From Strigops habroptila (lineage: Eukaryota > Chordata > Aves > Psittaciformes > Psittacidae): a DNA stretch of 64,000 nt. The position numbers were made by a program, and so were the translations under genes. Below the pieces are notes generated by a model. The model worked only from the letters and a program-made list of their open reading frames with translations, ran no database searches and was not told the DNA's origin. Of the stretch, positions 23,301 through 36,700 are shown in pieces; position 1 is the first letter of the stretch, and the number at the start of each line of letters is the position of its first letter. The DNA lies in the NCBI RefSeq assembly GCF_004027225.2, contig NC_044283.2, positions 13,782,992 through 13,846,991 of the forward strand, in the 5' to 3' direction.

Positions 23301-26300
23301 TGTCTATGTAGTGTTGCACAAGCAGTGAAAATCTAAAGACTGAGTTACCTATCTATGCACCGTTACTGAATGTCTTAGTGACGCAACTGACTTCAATGCA
23401 AGTGCTCACATGGGCCAAAAATGGATGAAATAAATTACTTTAAAACACCACCTTCAATATGATAGATCTTGCCACTTTATGATTGTATAATAAACCCACA
23501 AATTACACAGATTTGAAGAGACTGTTACATTGCTGTCACCAGAATAATTTAGGCAGGTCAGAAATCCTTCATGTATGTAAGAGACAGGGTTGCCCAGGGA
23601 AAGCTACTTGAAGTTTACAGGGGTTTAATCAAACACAAAATACTTTAGATAGGAAGTTTTCTACCATGAAGTAATTTGTTAAAAACAGTCGTAGAAATCC
23701 AGGGAAAATTTCTTGCAGTAGATAGTATGGTGTTTTGGAAAAGTGCACAGTGATTTCCAGCAGGTACACTTTTACAGAACTCCATAATGAAAATACCTGA
23801 ATTTATAGGAATATTGAATATATTAAAAATAGAAAGATAAAGAAATTAACTGTTCCACTGGGTCCAGTTTTTCTGAATACATATTTGTCTTGTTTATTAT
23901 AAGAGTTGCAATAAAATGCCTAATACGTTTAAGATCCCTTCAATAAGTGTTTGTTGTTAATTCATGAAAATGGCTTTGGAGAGAGAATAAAATTTCTTTA
24001 CAGACATGGAAAAACTCTGAGCAGTTCTGAATGAACACATTTCAAAAGCTTAGATTTCTTTGGTTTTAATTTAGGAAAGGACATAGAACAAATCTTTGTC
24101 AGTGAAATCAAAATCTTGTGCTGTTAATCTTGTCACTGTATTTATTTTACAACAAATACTGTTAAATTATGATCCTAAATAGTTTTGCTACTGTAATTGT
24201 TACAGGTTTTCTTTTTTTTGTTGTGTTTGTTTTTTGTTTAGAACTAATTCCAATTATGCCATTCTTTTATGCTTCTCATCTTCCATAGCTGTTGACCACA
24301 GCACATGTTTGACACGTCTAGAAGCATGTGCTGAACCTTTGCTGATGATACCATTTCTTGTGCTGACAGCAGCAATTACGGGTGCACTCAGCAGCTGCTG
24401 CAGTTGTGGCAGCTAATTCTGTGCCATGCCTTTGTTCTCTTCTCCCTTACCCTCAACCTAGGATCTTGCCTCCTTCTACCCAACACTTTAAAGTGCCAGT
24501 CTCATGTTCACAGGCCAGGGCTGTCTTCCTGCTCCATGCCACCTCTCCCATCAGCCGGCTGGCTCCAGCCACCCTATGAGCTGTGCAGTAGCACTGCTGG
24601 CTGTGCTGCTGTGTGCAGCAGCCTGCAGCACCTGCATGTTCTTTTTATATTTTCTTGGCATGCACATGAACTCATCAGCTGCATCTTCTTTTCCTTTTTC
24701 AGACAGGTAAGGACAGATTGGATTGTTCATGCCATGCACTAAATATTCACAGCAAATTCTTACTTTGGAGTGTTGCAAGTTGTCTTTTACAGCTTGAGAG
24801 AATGACAGTTTCTGCTTATGAAAAGCACCATCAGTTTCTAATCTCCAGACAAAGCTGATCTCTATCAGATGGAAAGAAAAGTCTAAAAGAACCTCTGAAG
24901 TTGTTCAGCAGTTCTCTATTCAGCCTAACAGATAACCAGATACTTGGTTCCTGTCACTGCCGTGTTCTGGTGCCTGATGCTCAGGGTTTACTTTCAGCGA
25001 TCACGGAGTGAAGTGAAGCAGCAGACTAATGTTTAGAAATACCACACATCAGCTTAAAGCTGAAAATAAGGAATATTGATCAACAGTACAGAGATGAGCT
25101 ATCTGAGTAGGATTTGACCTTGGCATTTTTTCCTGCAGTAGCCGTTGTGATTCTTAATGGTTCAGATGCCCAGCTTCTCCTGTGCATTGCCATGGTTGTG
25201 CTCATAGTGCCTGTGTGGGGTAATAAACGTGACTTCTGCATCATATTCTTTCCTGCTCTTTATGATAGGCAGAGCAGCACCAGCTGAATGGTTTGGCAGA
25301 CATGCATCAAATTAATGCCTCTATTGATGGTCACTAGTGGGAGTCTGCTGTGCCTAAGTCCTGTTACAGTAGTATTACCTCATTATACATCATTACAATG
25401 GTATTACCTTTTCCTAGTTAGTCTGTTGGCAAAAAGAATGGAGCGGGGGAGGAAGCAATGTGCTTTATAGGTATGTTTGTCTTGCTGAATGTTCCTGGAA
25501 GCACTGTTGTATGGTAGATGTGTCTATACCTCTAATTATAGATGACTTCAGGTGTTACTGAAGTCCATGCATAGGCACATTATTGGCATGCAGCTCTCCA
25601 GTAAAAAGGAAAAAAAAAGTGACCTCTGTGTCTTTTCATTAGACAATAGATTCCCTGGAGGACTGAAATTGGCTTTTCCACTTACAACAGATTTGACCTT
25701 TAATTTACTCCCTGCAATAACGATGTCTCGATCCGACTGAAGCTACCCTGTTCTTTAAGACTACCAATTTAGTGGTAGTTGTTTCAGAGGGAGGCATAAT
25801 CCCTTGCTGCCCATTCAGAATATTTCATGGAGACAGAAAAACAGTAAGGCCTAATTTCTATTTGATGATTAATCAGCAAATTTACCAGGAGTTTTTTTTA
25901 ATCCCATGCATCTGTTGCAGTGAAGTTATGTACCCTGAAGGCTCTTCTGGTTTCAAGTGGGGGAAGGATGTACATCCTTAAGATTTACAAATGCAAGAGA
26001 GCAACAGCACCAATTTACCCGATTGCATTCAGAGAGCATGTAATGTTTAAAAATAAGTATTCCAGGCAGTGTAAGAGAACAGCAAGGCACAACCCACAGC
26101 AGCGATGTGAAAACTTGCTGAGCACCTGCAGTTTAATTAATGTGCTCATTAAGTATTATTATCTGATCCCAGCTTCTAAGTCAGATGATTAATTTGATTG
26201 AACAGCTCTTAAGTCCTCATTTGAGTGACTTTGAGGCCTGTCACCTTTGAGGACAAATGACAGGACTGACATCCCTCTGTGTATGCATGCTTTTGAAGAA

Positions 26301-29300
26301 GGAAGATCTAGCTCACAGTAATTGCAGTGGTTCTGGGTGTTGTGAGTGTGCTGACTGCCAAAATCATGTGGGGTTTTTTTATTGTTATTATTTTATTTTC
26401 CACCAATTGTATGCTTAGTAGTCATTGTTAATGTCAACTGTCACACTGAACTTACGAGAAACCATTAGATAACAGGCAGATAGCATTACAAAATGTTCCA
26501 GAGTATGTTTGGTTTACTGATTTTCTAAACAGCATAATGGATCTCCCTAATAAAATACACCTTTTTGTTCAATTTTCCTTTCTAAAATAGTGCCCTGGAA
26601 ACTGAGTGTCTTGGTCACCGAGCAGGGAAGGAAGAAGTAAATTAGAAAACTGTTTAAAGCTAGTGGCTTTCTTTAGAAGTACGGCACAAACATTTAAGCA
26701 GGGAGTTTAATGACTGAAAGAAAAAAACTTCAAAGGAAAGTACTTATTGCTTGGGCTTAGCCCTCCACTGTGCCAGTGCATTAGAGTAGTTCATTCTTTT
26801 TTCCAGAGAAAACCGATCCTCCCACCTGGTGCTATAATCCAATTGCATCAGTACAATGTAGTCAGCTCCCGACAGGAACAGTGGCTTAGAGATGGTGACC
26901 ACAGGATACAGACACCCAATTCATTATTTCATTCGAAAACTTTTAAAGCTTACCCTTCTTAAGAAAGTAAGAGAGCAAATATTAAACTTTTTGTGTGAGA
27001 TAAGTAAAAAAAGGCATATTGTTCTATACATAGAGCTATATTCACAGGTTACAAGCTATATCAGGCAGTATATTCAACATTTACCCCTTTCTTCTCCCAA
27101 TTTAGCCTTTAAGAAAAAACAAGAATAAGTCCTCTAAGTTTCTTTTCTGCTCTGTCAGCCAAGAAAAGCAGCATATTATGTTTCCCATTGTGCTTTCACA
27201 GGAAGTGTTACTTTATATTGAATTCTAAACTTCACCTGGACTAGAGGAAGTTTTAGTAGTAACTTTTCTTTGTGCTTGTTAAAGTACAATTCCTTTTGCA
27301 CCTGTAACCTACTGCTTTTCTTTGCACACAACAAAAGCAAAATAACTGACTTCCTACACAAGTAGTTTTATAGTTCCTGAAATGACTTGAAAGTAACAGA
27401 AAAACAGAAATTGTGTTTCTGTATGCCTACCCATTGAACTACTATTTCCAAACTTCTAGGTGGAATGCATTACTACTAAATTAGTATCAAAATCCTAATT
27501 GAGGTCTAATTACAGTCAAGCTCAACTCTCACATAGATTTGTTTTATTAGAAAAAAAGGTGCTTTGAACATTGTGAGATCTTCCTCTCAGGTGGCATGAA
27601 TCCATTCGAGAGTATTCAAGTCACTGCATCTCACTTAGGTGGCAAACTGAATGAAAAATAACACCAGAATTCCACCTGCATTGCAGATGGCTCAAAACTA
27701 CTTCATTTTGTTCTTTGCAGTAGCCATGTACTGAACTCTCGTGAACCAGCTATTAATGTATGAATACAAAGCATGAAGTGTGCTTTTATACATTTGATTT
27801 TCTGCCCTTCTGCTGTCCTTCGACTCTTGATGATGAGAAGGAATTCAAGGAGGGATACACAGCTATTGACGCTGTCATACGTGACAAAGGCTGAGGTTTT
27901 TCATGGGCTGGACAGGACCAGAATTTTCTCTTAGACTTTTCTTTCTTACCATTAAAGTAAGTGCTTCACTTAGAAGCCAATACTTTGTGCCTGTGTTCTT
28001 CTGTCTTGGACTTCTAAATCAATTGCTAGTATAAAAGCTTTTATTGAATTGTACAGACATCTCTTACACTTCAAGCATTTTATTGATTTTTTTTCCATCT
28101 GTCCATTCTACCATTTAGTACAAGACATTTTATGGACTGTTTGTTCCTATAATTTCCTTCTCTTGTACCATGAAATACATTTCCTCTTCCCTGCTTGCTG
28201 CTACAGTTCTGTCTCACTTATTCTACCGTCAGAAGTTCAGCTTTTTTGGTGAACTTTCAGAACTTAAGTGGTTTCAGAGCATTGGAGAAGTTTTCTATGA
28301 AAAGAAAAAATAGGAACTCAGCCTATGTTCTTCAAGACCTGTTCAGAATAACAGATTAGCCAAAGCAATAACAGGAACTGTACAACCATTGTCTAGCTAA
28401 AATTTCAAATTGAGGTATCTAGTCTTCATACCAGCAAATATCTTCCTCTCTTCCTGTCTCTCTCTGACAGTACAGCACTCTGACAGTGTTCCCTCTAACT
28501 CTGTTGTCCAATTACAATACCAGATCAAAATACACCAAAAAAAATGACCCTACAGGATACATAAGTAGTAGTGGACTGTGAAGGACGATGGTAAAGAAAA
28601 CCTGCTTATAAATGCTTATAAAACCTGCTTTAAAACACCTGAATTAAGTGTGCAACTTAATTGTGTTTATTTTTTTTCAGGACTCCACAGAAAAATTCTC
28701 CAGGCAAACAGCATGAGCTGAATCCCACACTGTGCATCAGTGAGATGTTGCTATGCTGAACACGTTAATTATCTGTACTTTCCAATCTTGTTAACAGTGA
28801 GGTCCATGTCCCCAAGAAACTTTGTCCCTATTTCACTACAACAGTCAAACCACAGGCAATGGGGACATGAGACCATCTCCAAAACAATCACTAACATGCC
28901 ACCACAGGCTGAAAAAAATGCTAACCTCTATCCATACAGAAATAAAGTGTCATGCCTAAGGAGAGCAATACTGCTGCAGAGCAGATGTTCAATGAATAAT
29001 AAACTTGAATGCCCGTTCCCACAACTGATAGTCTTTCCTGTGTGAATTGGATCTGTGATCTTCATTATTCAAAAAAAAAAAAAACCCACCAAACCCAAAC
29101 TCCAAAACTTCATGATGTTCCTAAATGCCCCAAGTATGAAATTCTTGTTGTATTATTACAGATGCATGATTGCACAGACTTTTTTATCAGTGAGGAAATT
29201 AGTTTCAGTAATTCCCAAGTAATTTCCCACCCTCCCACATCTGGCCATTTGTTTTTGCCTCTTCGCCATCCCCTGCATATTTGCAGGCTTTTAAAACCAG

Positions 29301-32300
29301 ATCAAATCTTCCAACTGAGAGGTATTAGATACCACTACTGGGGATTGAGTAGTCAAGAACAATTATAGGTGGAATATTGCTGCCAAATGCTTTGTACCAT
29401 TAAACTGTAGTCTCAGGAAAACATTTTGAGAGCCATTGCACTCCCTAAGAAAGTCAGCATAGTTAAGTGAAGTGAAACTAAACTCAAGAAATGATTTAGG
29501 AGAGAGAGTAGGAAGATTTACATAGCAACTTCTAGGAGAATGGTTTATCCAGATTTATTTCATGGGTTTTGTTTACATGTTTGAAGATCCAAGCTGGAAT
29601 GAACAGTCTTCTTATGTTATGTTCTTAATGTCAATTACAGCAAAAGGCAAGAGCAATACCTTGAAGCTACCTAACGTTTTTAATCAGGACAATTGAGAGT
29701 GTTGAAATGGTCTTCCATCAAATCTATACTTCACACTAAAGTAATGTTCTGGACCAGCTACTTTTTTGTAATTTGCAGACAGGTTTCAAGGTGAAGAATA
29801 ACATATCTAGATGAATCAGATGATGTTATACATTATGCGATGCATCCTTTTTCTGTTCTCTTAGATGCCCTCTTTGCCTTTGTGACTGCCTTCATCTTTT
29901 CTGTTTTCTTTCTCTTGATGAAGTTCAAATGCTTGCATGCTTATATGTAGTGCATTCTTGGTATCAAACACACTATTATACGTATTGTTTCCTTCCTAAA
30001 GGGCCAATTCAGGGCTGCACTGTAATTTAATACTCGCATGAGAATTCAGCTTGAGTTCAACAGTTTGTATATGTACCACATTCAGTGTCGATTGAGCTTT
30101 AACTTTCAGTTGTTTTTCAGATCTGCACTAAGTTATTCACACCAAGTGCTTTTAAGTCCTTCTCTGATTTTTCCATTGTATGGTATTTAAAAAAAATTAA
30201 AAGGATGCTAGATGAAAGCAAGAGAACTGTAGTATTATTTGAAGACTTTTTTCTTACCTAGATAAGACAATGTATTTACTTTTTCACTCAGTGTAAGAGA
30301 GGATATGCAATGCTTTACTCCAAGAATAATGTTCAGAAAGCACTGAGAATCTCTACCCATCCAACCTTTTTACTCCTGGTAGTGGAAGATAAGCAGCACA
30401 TTATTATTATTATTATTTAGTTCATGAACAGAAAGCTCAGAGTATTTTGCACAATCGTTGCTCAAAATAAAGAATATGCCTACACTGTATCCAACCTACT
30501 TCAGCTAAAAATGAACATAGGGAGAGAGGAGCCAGCATTACTTAGATAAGAAATGAAGAAAATTCTCATCAGGTCTCTTGTGAACTGGTAACATTTGGGG
30601 CAGTTTAGCTACTGACTTCTGTAATGGGGAAAAAGTTATGAATAAAAGCTAGTATACTAGAAAACTAATTCGGCTTTCTAGAAGTGAGAATTTAACTGGG
30701 AATTCTAATTATAAAATGTATACATACCCAGTCAAGGAATATAAAAAGCTACCACTTGTTTGTGTCGTTAAGTTACCTGTAAATCAACATAAAAAAACCA
30801 AATCAGTAAATAGCAAATACTCATCAAGCAACAAGGAAATTAAGTCCAAAATATCCAACCAGATAGCAAAGTTCAGCCTTCACTTATAACTGCAAAACCT
30901 GAATATTTAAAAATATTCAAAAAACTTACAAAGTGTTCTTTTCTATTCAAAAGAAAAGAATGCAAAGGTGTTGAAGTCAGTTTCCAAAAATGTGGGAAGA
31001 ATTCATGTTATATGAGAGACCAGGAATTCAGTTAACACAAAACCTTGCTGCAAACTCTACCTTTTCTACATGTCCTTCACAGAATCTTCAAACTCACAAA
31101 TTCCTTTCACAGATGGATAACTAAATTTATCAGATCAAGCACCACATTTTAAAATACTTCCTAACATTTCTGCAGGGATTCTTTCACTTGCAAGAACTAC
31201 TTATCCAGCAGGCCTGCTGTTTAGCTTCTTTGTTAATTAGGTTGTTCACGTTGTTCAGACTCGGCTCAGCTCCTGATTGCTATCTACTCTTTAACAGATT
31301 AATAATTTCTGAATCAGAGAAGCTCTGTGAAAAGATCACAGAAAACATCTGAGCTCTACAAGCACTGAACATGAGCGGTCTCAGTTAAGGTCAATAGTGA
31401 GTCAGGGAAGGGAAGCTCTTATTTCAGCTCTTTGCACAATACCTACTCTGTAGGTAAACAGGAGTCTTCAGTTTAACAACACTAACAGATCTTAACCTTT
31501 TCAAGAATACATATTTATTTAATTGCTATGTTTAAATCAAAGATATTTCCTATGAATAGCTTTTGCAAAGAAAGTACATGAAGATTTCCTTTGTTTCTTA
31601 TTTGAATCACTAGCATGAAAGGGAAGGCTGAGGTAATCATTTCGCTCAAAGGAAATAAAACAAAGAAACCTCTATTTCATTGCTAAGAAAGCAGAGCTCA
31701 GAGGCTCCCACGAGCTGTTAACTTCAAAATATTCAACTGAGCGACATAAAAAATAATCACTGTAGTCACTAAGGACTATGATGTGGTTGGCCCTTACATA
31801 AGATGTGTTCTAAGGCTGGGAAAACAATTTCTGCTCACTACAACATGGCTCCCATGAAATTCACGTGTAAATGAAGGCCAGACTTTCTGCAGAGAAAAGA
31901 AAAAAAAGAGAAAATTGTTCCATTCTTATATCTTTTAGGCTGAATTTACTAAAAACTCAATGCAAAGTAATAAAGAACAACCAGAACCCTTGCTTCCTTT
32001 GTCCCTAGAACCTCACTCTTCTGTAAAACAGACACCAGGATATTTAGGAAAATATAGTGATTTTTTCCTGATAAACTACTGTTAGCAGCCCCTTTGCTGA
32101 AAAGGTAACATCTCCAGGTGGATTATACAACACAGGGTATCTACATATCAGTTTACATGACAAATGAAGAGCCAGTGCTGTTTCTCTTTTAACTGTAGAA
32201 TGCAATTGTACCTACAGTTCAAACCAAACATAAGATAAAATTGCGATAACTAAATACATTGAAAAAACTGCGTCTTATGTACTTTTAGGGTTCATCATTA

Positions 32301-32700
32301 CACTAGTTCAACTGATGCAAGTGTACTCAATTAAACCTGTTGTAACACTAAGAATTAGGTTATATATGCAGAAGATCTGTTATTTTATTAATACTTATCC
32401 CATTTTTTTCCCCCACCCATTTCAAAGGGTATTTGATAAGGCCATTAGTTACCCAACAGGTTTAGAACTGCTTAAAAACAGTGCAGGTCAGAGAAAGCCT
32501 AGCTTGTACCCTAATTAGTTTCTACCAGTCAATATCTACCCATAGGATGCCCTGACATTTTTTAAGGTTTACTGATAAAATACATAATTATCTATCCACA
32601 GCCTACATTCCATTCTTCTTTGCTTTCCCTGTTTTCTCAATGTGAAACTACAGAAAAGTATCTGCAAGGGTTTTATGTTGATAAATGTCAAACAACATGA
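23301..32700. other. Intergenic DNA between LYAR and TMEM128
   Basis: About 9.4 kb, mostly AT-rich. No open frame here shows a domain, splice-consistent partner or orthologue I recognise. It contains a (TTA)n run at 30401-30418, A-rich runs near 29069, and a homeodomain-site-rich stretch at 26100-26280. The somewhat GC-richer patch at 24300-24720 has overlapping open frames but no recognisable product. Confidence 0.7.
30401..30418. repeat. (TTA)n microsatellite
   Basis: Short trinucleotide run in intergenic DNA. Confidence 0.8.
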
Positions 32701-32716
32701 ACAGAATGCACATCCG

Positions 32717-32965
32717 CTTCCCCCTGCCATGGGCAGGGACCCTTTCCACTGCACCACGTTGCTCAAAGCCCCACCCAACCTGGCTTTGAACACTGCCAGG
32801 GATAGGGCAACCACAGCTTCTCTGGGCACCCTGTGCCAGTGCCTCACCACCCTCACAGGGAAGAACTTCCTGATGTCTAATCTAAATCTACCCTCTTCCA
32901 GTTTAAAGCCATTCCCCCTTGTCCTATTACTACCTGGAAGTCCCTCTGCAGCTTTCTTGGGCATG
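32717..32965 (-). repeat. CR1 LINE fragment just upstream of TMEM128
   Basis: The plus strand reads as the complement of CR1 (ccctgccatgggcagggacc, then ttgctcaaagcccca- and cctcaccaccctcacag-type blocks). It is truncated at both ends, without the 3' terminal repeat. Confidence 0.88.
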
Positions 32966-33109
32966 CACCCAGTTTTTCCCTGTTTTTCTTAAATTATTTT
33001 GACAACAGTCCTCTCTCCAGCACTTGTATTTTGCATCACACTGTTCGCTATTTTCAATGGGGATTAGTGCGGTTTATTACTCTGCTGATTTGTATTACAC
33101 TACTGCAAC

Positions 33110-33700
33110 TTTTCCCGGGGCACCGCCTGCCACAGCCGCGCTCCAGCCGCGCCTGGCGTTCTGCCCGCCGCGGGGACCAGCGGTCGGACTTCCTTTCCGA
33201 CCGAGCAGGGGCTTGGCGAGGCTACGATCGACTCCTACCCCCACAGCACGGCGCTCCCGCAGCCCTTCCGCCCCTGCCCCTACACACCGGGTCGCCGCCC
33301 CTCACGACAACGGCCGCTACGGCCGCCACGCTCCCCGCCCCGCCCGCGTCACTGCCGGAGCGGCCCAAGATGGAGGCCGGCGTCAGCGGCGGGGGCCCGC
33401 TCCCGAGGCTCCGGCGCCCTTTGCGGCCAGGGGCAGAGCCCCGCGACCCGCTGCTGCCGCAGCAGCCTTTCGGGAGCGGCGGGACGGCTGGTGCGTGCTG
33501 CTGGGGGCGCGGAGCGGAGTCGGGCTCTGCTGGGCAGGCCGTGTGACAGCACTGCCCGGGCGGGGAGGGCGGGCCGGGGCCGGCCCTGCTCACGGCAGGA
33601 GCGAGGGGGCTCGTCGGCAACGGGGCGCGCTGCCCTGGCGGAGGGGTGCCGCTTACGTGCGGGGCTAGCTCGGCTGCCCCCGAGTGCCCGGCCGTGACAG
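33110..33700. promoter_or_regulatory. CpG island promoter of TMEM128
   Basis: A sharply bounded GC/CpG-rich block flanked by AT-rich DNA and a CR1 fragment. It contains TMEM128 exon 1. A YY1-like CAAGATGG overlaps the start codon at 33367-33374. No TATA box was seen. Confidence 0.8.
33370..33490 (+). CDS. TMEM128: TMEM128 exon 1 coding part
   Basis: [20 protein letters not shown] onward, ending in phase 1 at donor GGCTG|GTGCGT. Rich in Pro, Arg and Gly because of the CpG island. The start is less certain than the rest of the gene. Confidence 0.82.
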
Positions 33701-36700
33701 CGGGTGCGATGTGACAAGCGAGACGTGCAACCGCGGATTTCTTGATGGGGCGAAGTGCTTAAATGCTCCAGACCCGAGCTGCGGGAGATGAGGGCGAATC
33801 TAGGAAATAAAATATAAACCCGCCTGTAAGCTCCGGCAGAGCTGTTAGTGCGCTCGGCTGGTGATGGTGCATGTGGAGGAGTCAGCATACGTTGCACTGC
33901 TGGGGGCACACAGGCTGCCCCGCCAGTAACTTCTAGTGATAAAGTTCAAAGTAGGAAACATCAAAGGCGCCTTTGATACCCTTTTTGACACTGCATATAA
34001 ATAGTGAGTGTGTTAGTTGGTTGCTGTCAGGCACAAAAATATGCTCGCTCTGTTGTCTTGCTTTCTCTAAACCAGTGACAGGAAAAAAAGATACTTTTCT
34101 GCATAGTGGTAGCTGTAGTTTACCTGCTCCAGGTACGCAGCATCAATCAAGCTAGCTCCTGAAATGAAGCTGAACATCTCTTGTGAGGGAACTGCAGTTG
34201 AGCACAAGGAAATGATTTATGCATGAAGTTGTTTTGCAAATATGAAAATTAACAAAAAATGATAGAAATAAGTCAGTAATAATAAGTCAGTTGGAAATAC
34301 CAACCTGATTTTGTAGATGATAGATTAATAAAAGTGCTTTAATAACACTGTAAGATTTTTAGTCAGTTAAACAACCCTTACAAAATCTAGTCAGCTCTTA
34401 ATTTCCTAAAAGGGTACAACAGACACAGTATTTGCTGGTTGTTAATGCTTTATCTTTTTACCAAAAGGTATCTTGCTCAGTCTTTTATTTCAGGAAATGT
34501 TCGTTCAAAGCTTTTTAGAATGCTTCCTCTGTAATACAAAATGTATTATACCAAGTATAATATCTCCAAAGATAAATGAATTAAAAGGATAAAGCATCGT
34601 GTTTTACGTAACTATAATCCTACTCCATTTAATGACTGGCTTTAGCGCTATAATTATGCTCTTATTTACAGAAGAGTCTACAGCTGTAGAGAAGAAGAAG
34701 CAGCCTCTCGCCAGACTGAATATTCATTCTGCGTTCTGGATTTTGGCATCAATTGCTGTGACATACTACTTTGATTTTTTTAAAACTGTTAAAGAAACTA
34801 TTCAAGCAGATAGGTAAGGTACTTTTTCTAACAAAGTTGTGTTTTCATCTTACAGCCCTACTCAGTTGGTTAAATCTGGACACTGTGGTTTAAATCTTGG
34901 ATGAGCAAGAGGTACAATAGGAGTAGAGAGAGCTGGAGAAGAGAAGGCGCAGAGGGATTTTAGCATGCATATAAATATAGGAGAATGCATAGAAGACAGA
35001 GCCAGGCTTTTTTCAGTGGTGACCAGTGGCAGGACCACAGGCAAGGGGCACAAACTGAAACATGGGAGGCTCCCTCTAAACATCAGGAAACACTTTTTCG
35101 CTGTGACTGAGCACTGGTGGTACAGGTTGCTCAGGCAGGTCATGGGGTCTCCACCTTTCTTCTTTTCAAGAAGAATCTTCATGCTTCTTGTCTGTTAAAT
35201 TTGAGTGTTCATAAACTTGAAACCTTATTAAAGCTTTCTGCAAGGTTTCTGTTGCAAAATCAGTAGTCTGACTTATAGTGAGAAGCACAGTTGCAGTGGA
35301 TCCTATTGTATTTAATTACTGACAAAGTTTTTTCAGTGTGGTCGTATATTAGATCACTGACAAGATCTGTTTCATTGTATTTTCAAAATACTTGAGGAAT
35401 TAATAATTGACAGGAACATGGCATTGGAAAGTTAAACTCAGTGATGTGTATTACACAGCTTTAGAAGGGCAAAAAGTATTTTGTAACAGTAATTTAAGAA
35501 GAAACCTACAGGAACTCTAGGCCAACCTGTATAATTGCCTGTTCTGTTGCTGGACTAGAATGAAGATTAATGTGCAAACTGCAATGTGCCTATGCTTAAC
35601 ATGCTTTCCTCCCCACAGTTGGTGGCTTGCCTCTGGCAGTTGTTTATTGGCTGCATGTTTATCTGTTGCCTTTTACTGCATACTGTATCTTGAGTGGTAT
35701 TGTGGCATTGAGGACTATGATACACAGTATCCAGCACTGATACCTATCACAACAGCTACCTTTATTGCAGCAGCCATTTGGTAAGTTCAAACATTGTACA
35801 AACTTCTGCTAAACCTGTGCAAGTCTTAACTGTGTTAATGGGCTCATTTTATAACAAGTGTAATTTCTGTAATTCTACTAAGTGTATTGGTGACAATACC
35901 AGTTCTACGTAGCATAATTTCTTCCACTTTCAACATTCATCCACAGAGCAAGAGCTGCAACTGTTGAAACTGTATATGAAGCATACTTGTAGATGTACTG
36001 AATATTTTCTGTCTTGAAAATTTAGGGAAAAACTGAAGTCCTTAGCTCTGTTAGTGTAATTGCCCACCTTTGACACCTATTTGTAAGGTTTGCATGTTAA
36101 GACAAAGGAGTATTCTTTAGCTGAGAAAAAATTATGCCTGATCAGTTTCTAATACAAAGGTCTTCATTATTAAACAATCCAGAAGTAGTAAACATATACG
36201 GAAATTTATACTTCTGGCTATTGTTGTATGAGCTTTAAGGTTTATATCTTGTCAGAGAATGGTACTTTTAGTAAGAGCTACTTTATTTGTGAGATTATAG
36301 GAATCAGAACGGAGCAAATGTACACATGAATGAAAAAAATTGTATACATATGTGCCAGTATATTTGTTTGCTCTTTGCATGAAAGGTGGTTCTCTTTTGT
36401 TTAGGTGTTGTATCTGAATCACTTCAGTCAGTATTTGTTTCAATGCTGGGAAAAAAGGAAGACTGAAGAAAACAAAGGTTCTCTATAGTTTAGCATTAGT
36501 CAAATCGATAATCTTTGTAATCCAGTTGTAAAAAAAGTTGGTTTTCCCCCTTTCTCTTTAGTTAAATCTGCTTGGCTGGAGGTACAAATTATGGCTTTTC
36601 TCAGCTGCCATGTGTGCCCGTGGGAAGACAAGGGTAGTTCGTTTTTAGGTGCTTCGTATAGAATCATAGAATCAACTAGGTTGGAAAAGAACTTCAAGAT

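Noticed and set aside
24234-24742. Overlapping open frames in a slightly GC-richer intergenic patch
   Set aside because: Three frames are open at once, none shows a domain, and no promoter or splice-consistent continuation is visible.
32569-32992. Overlapping open frames of 131 and 116 codons
   Set aside because: Both lie over a CR1 fragment and are remnants of LINE sequence, not a host gene.
33024-33909. Long open frames around TMEM128 exon 1 (214 and 171 codons on +, 186 on -)
   Set aside because: CpG-island artefacts. Only the frame from 33370 matches an orthologue and splices in phase to exon 2.
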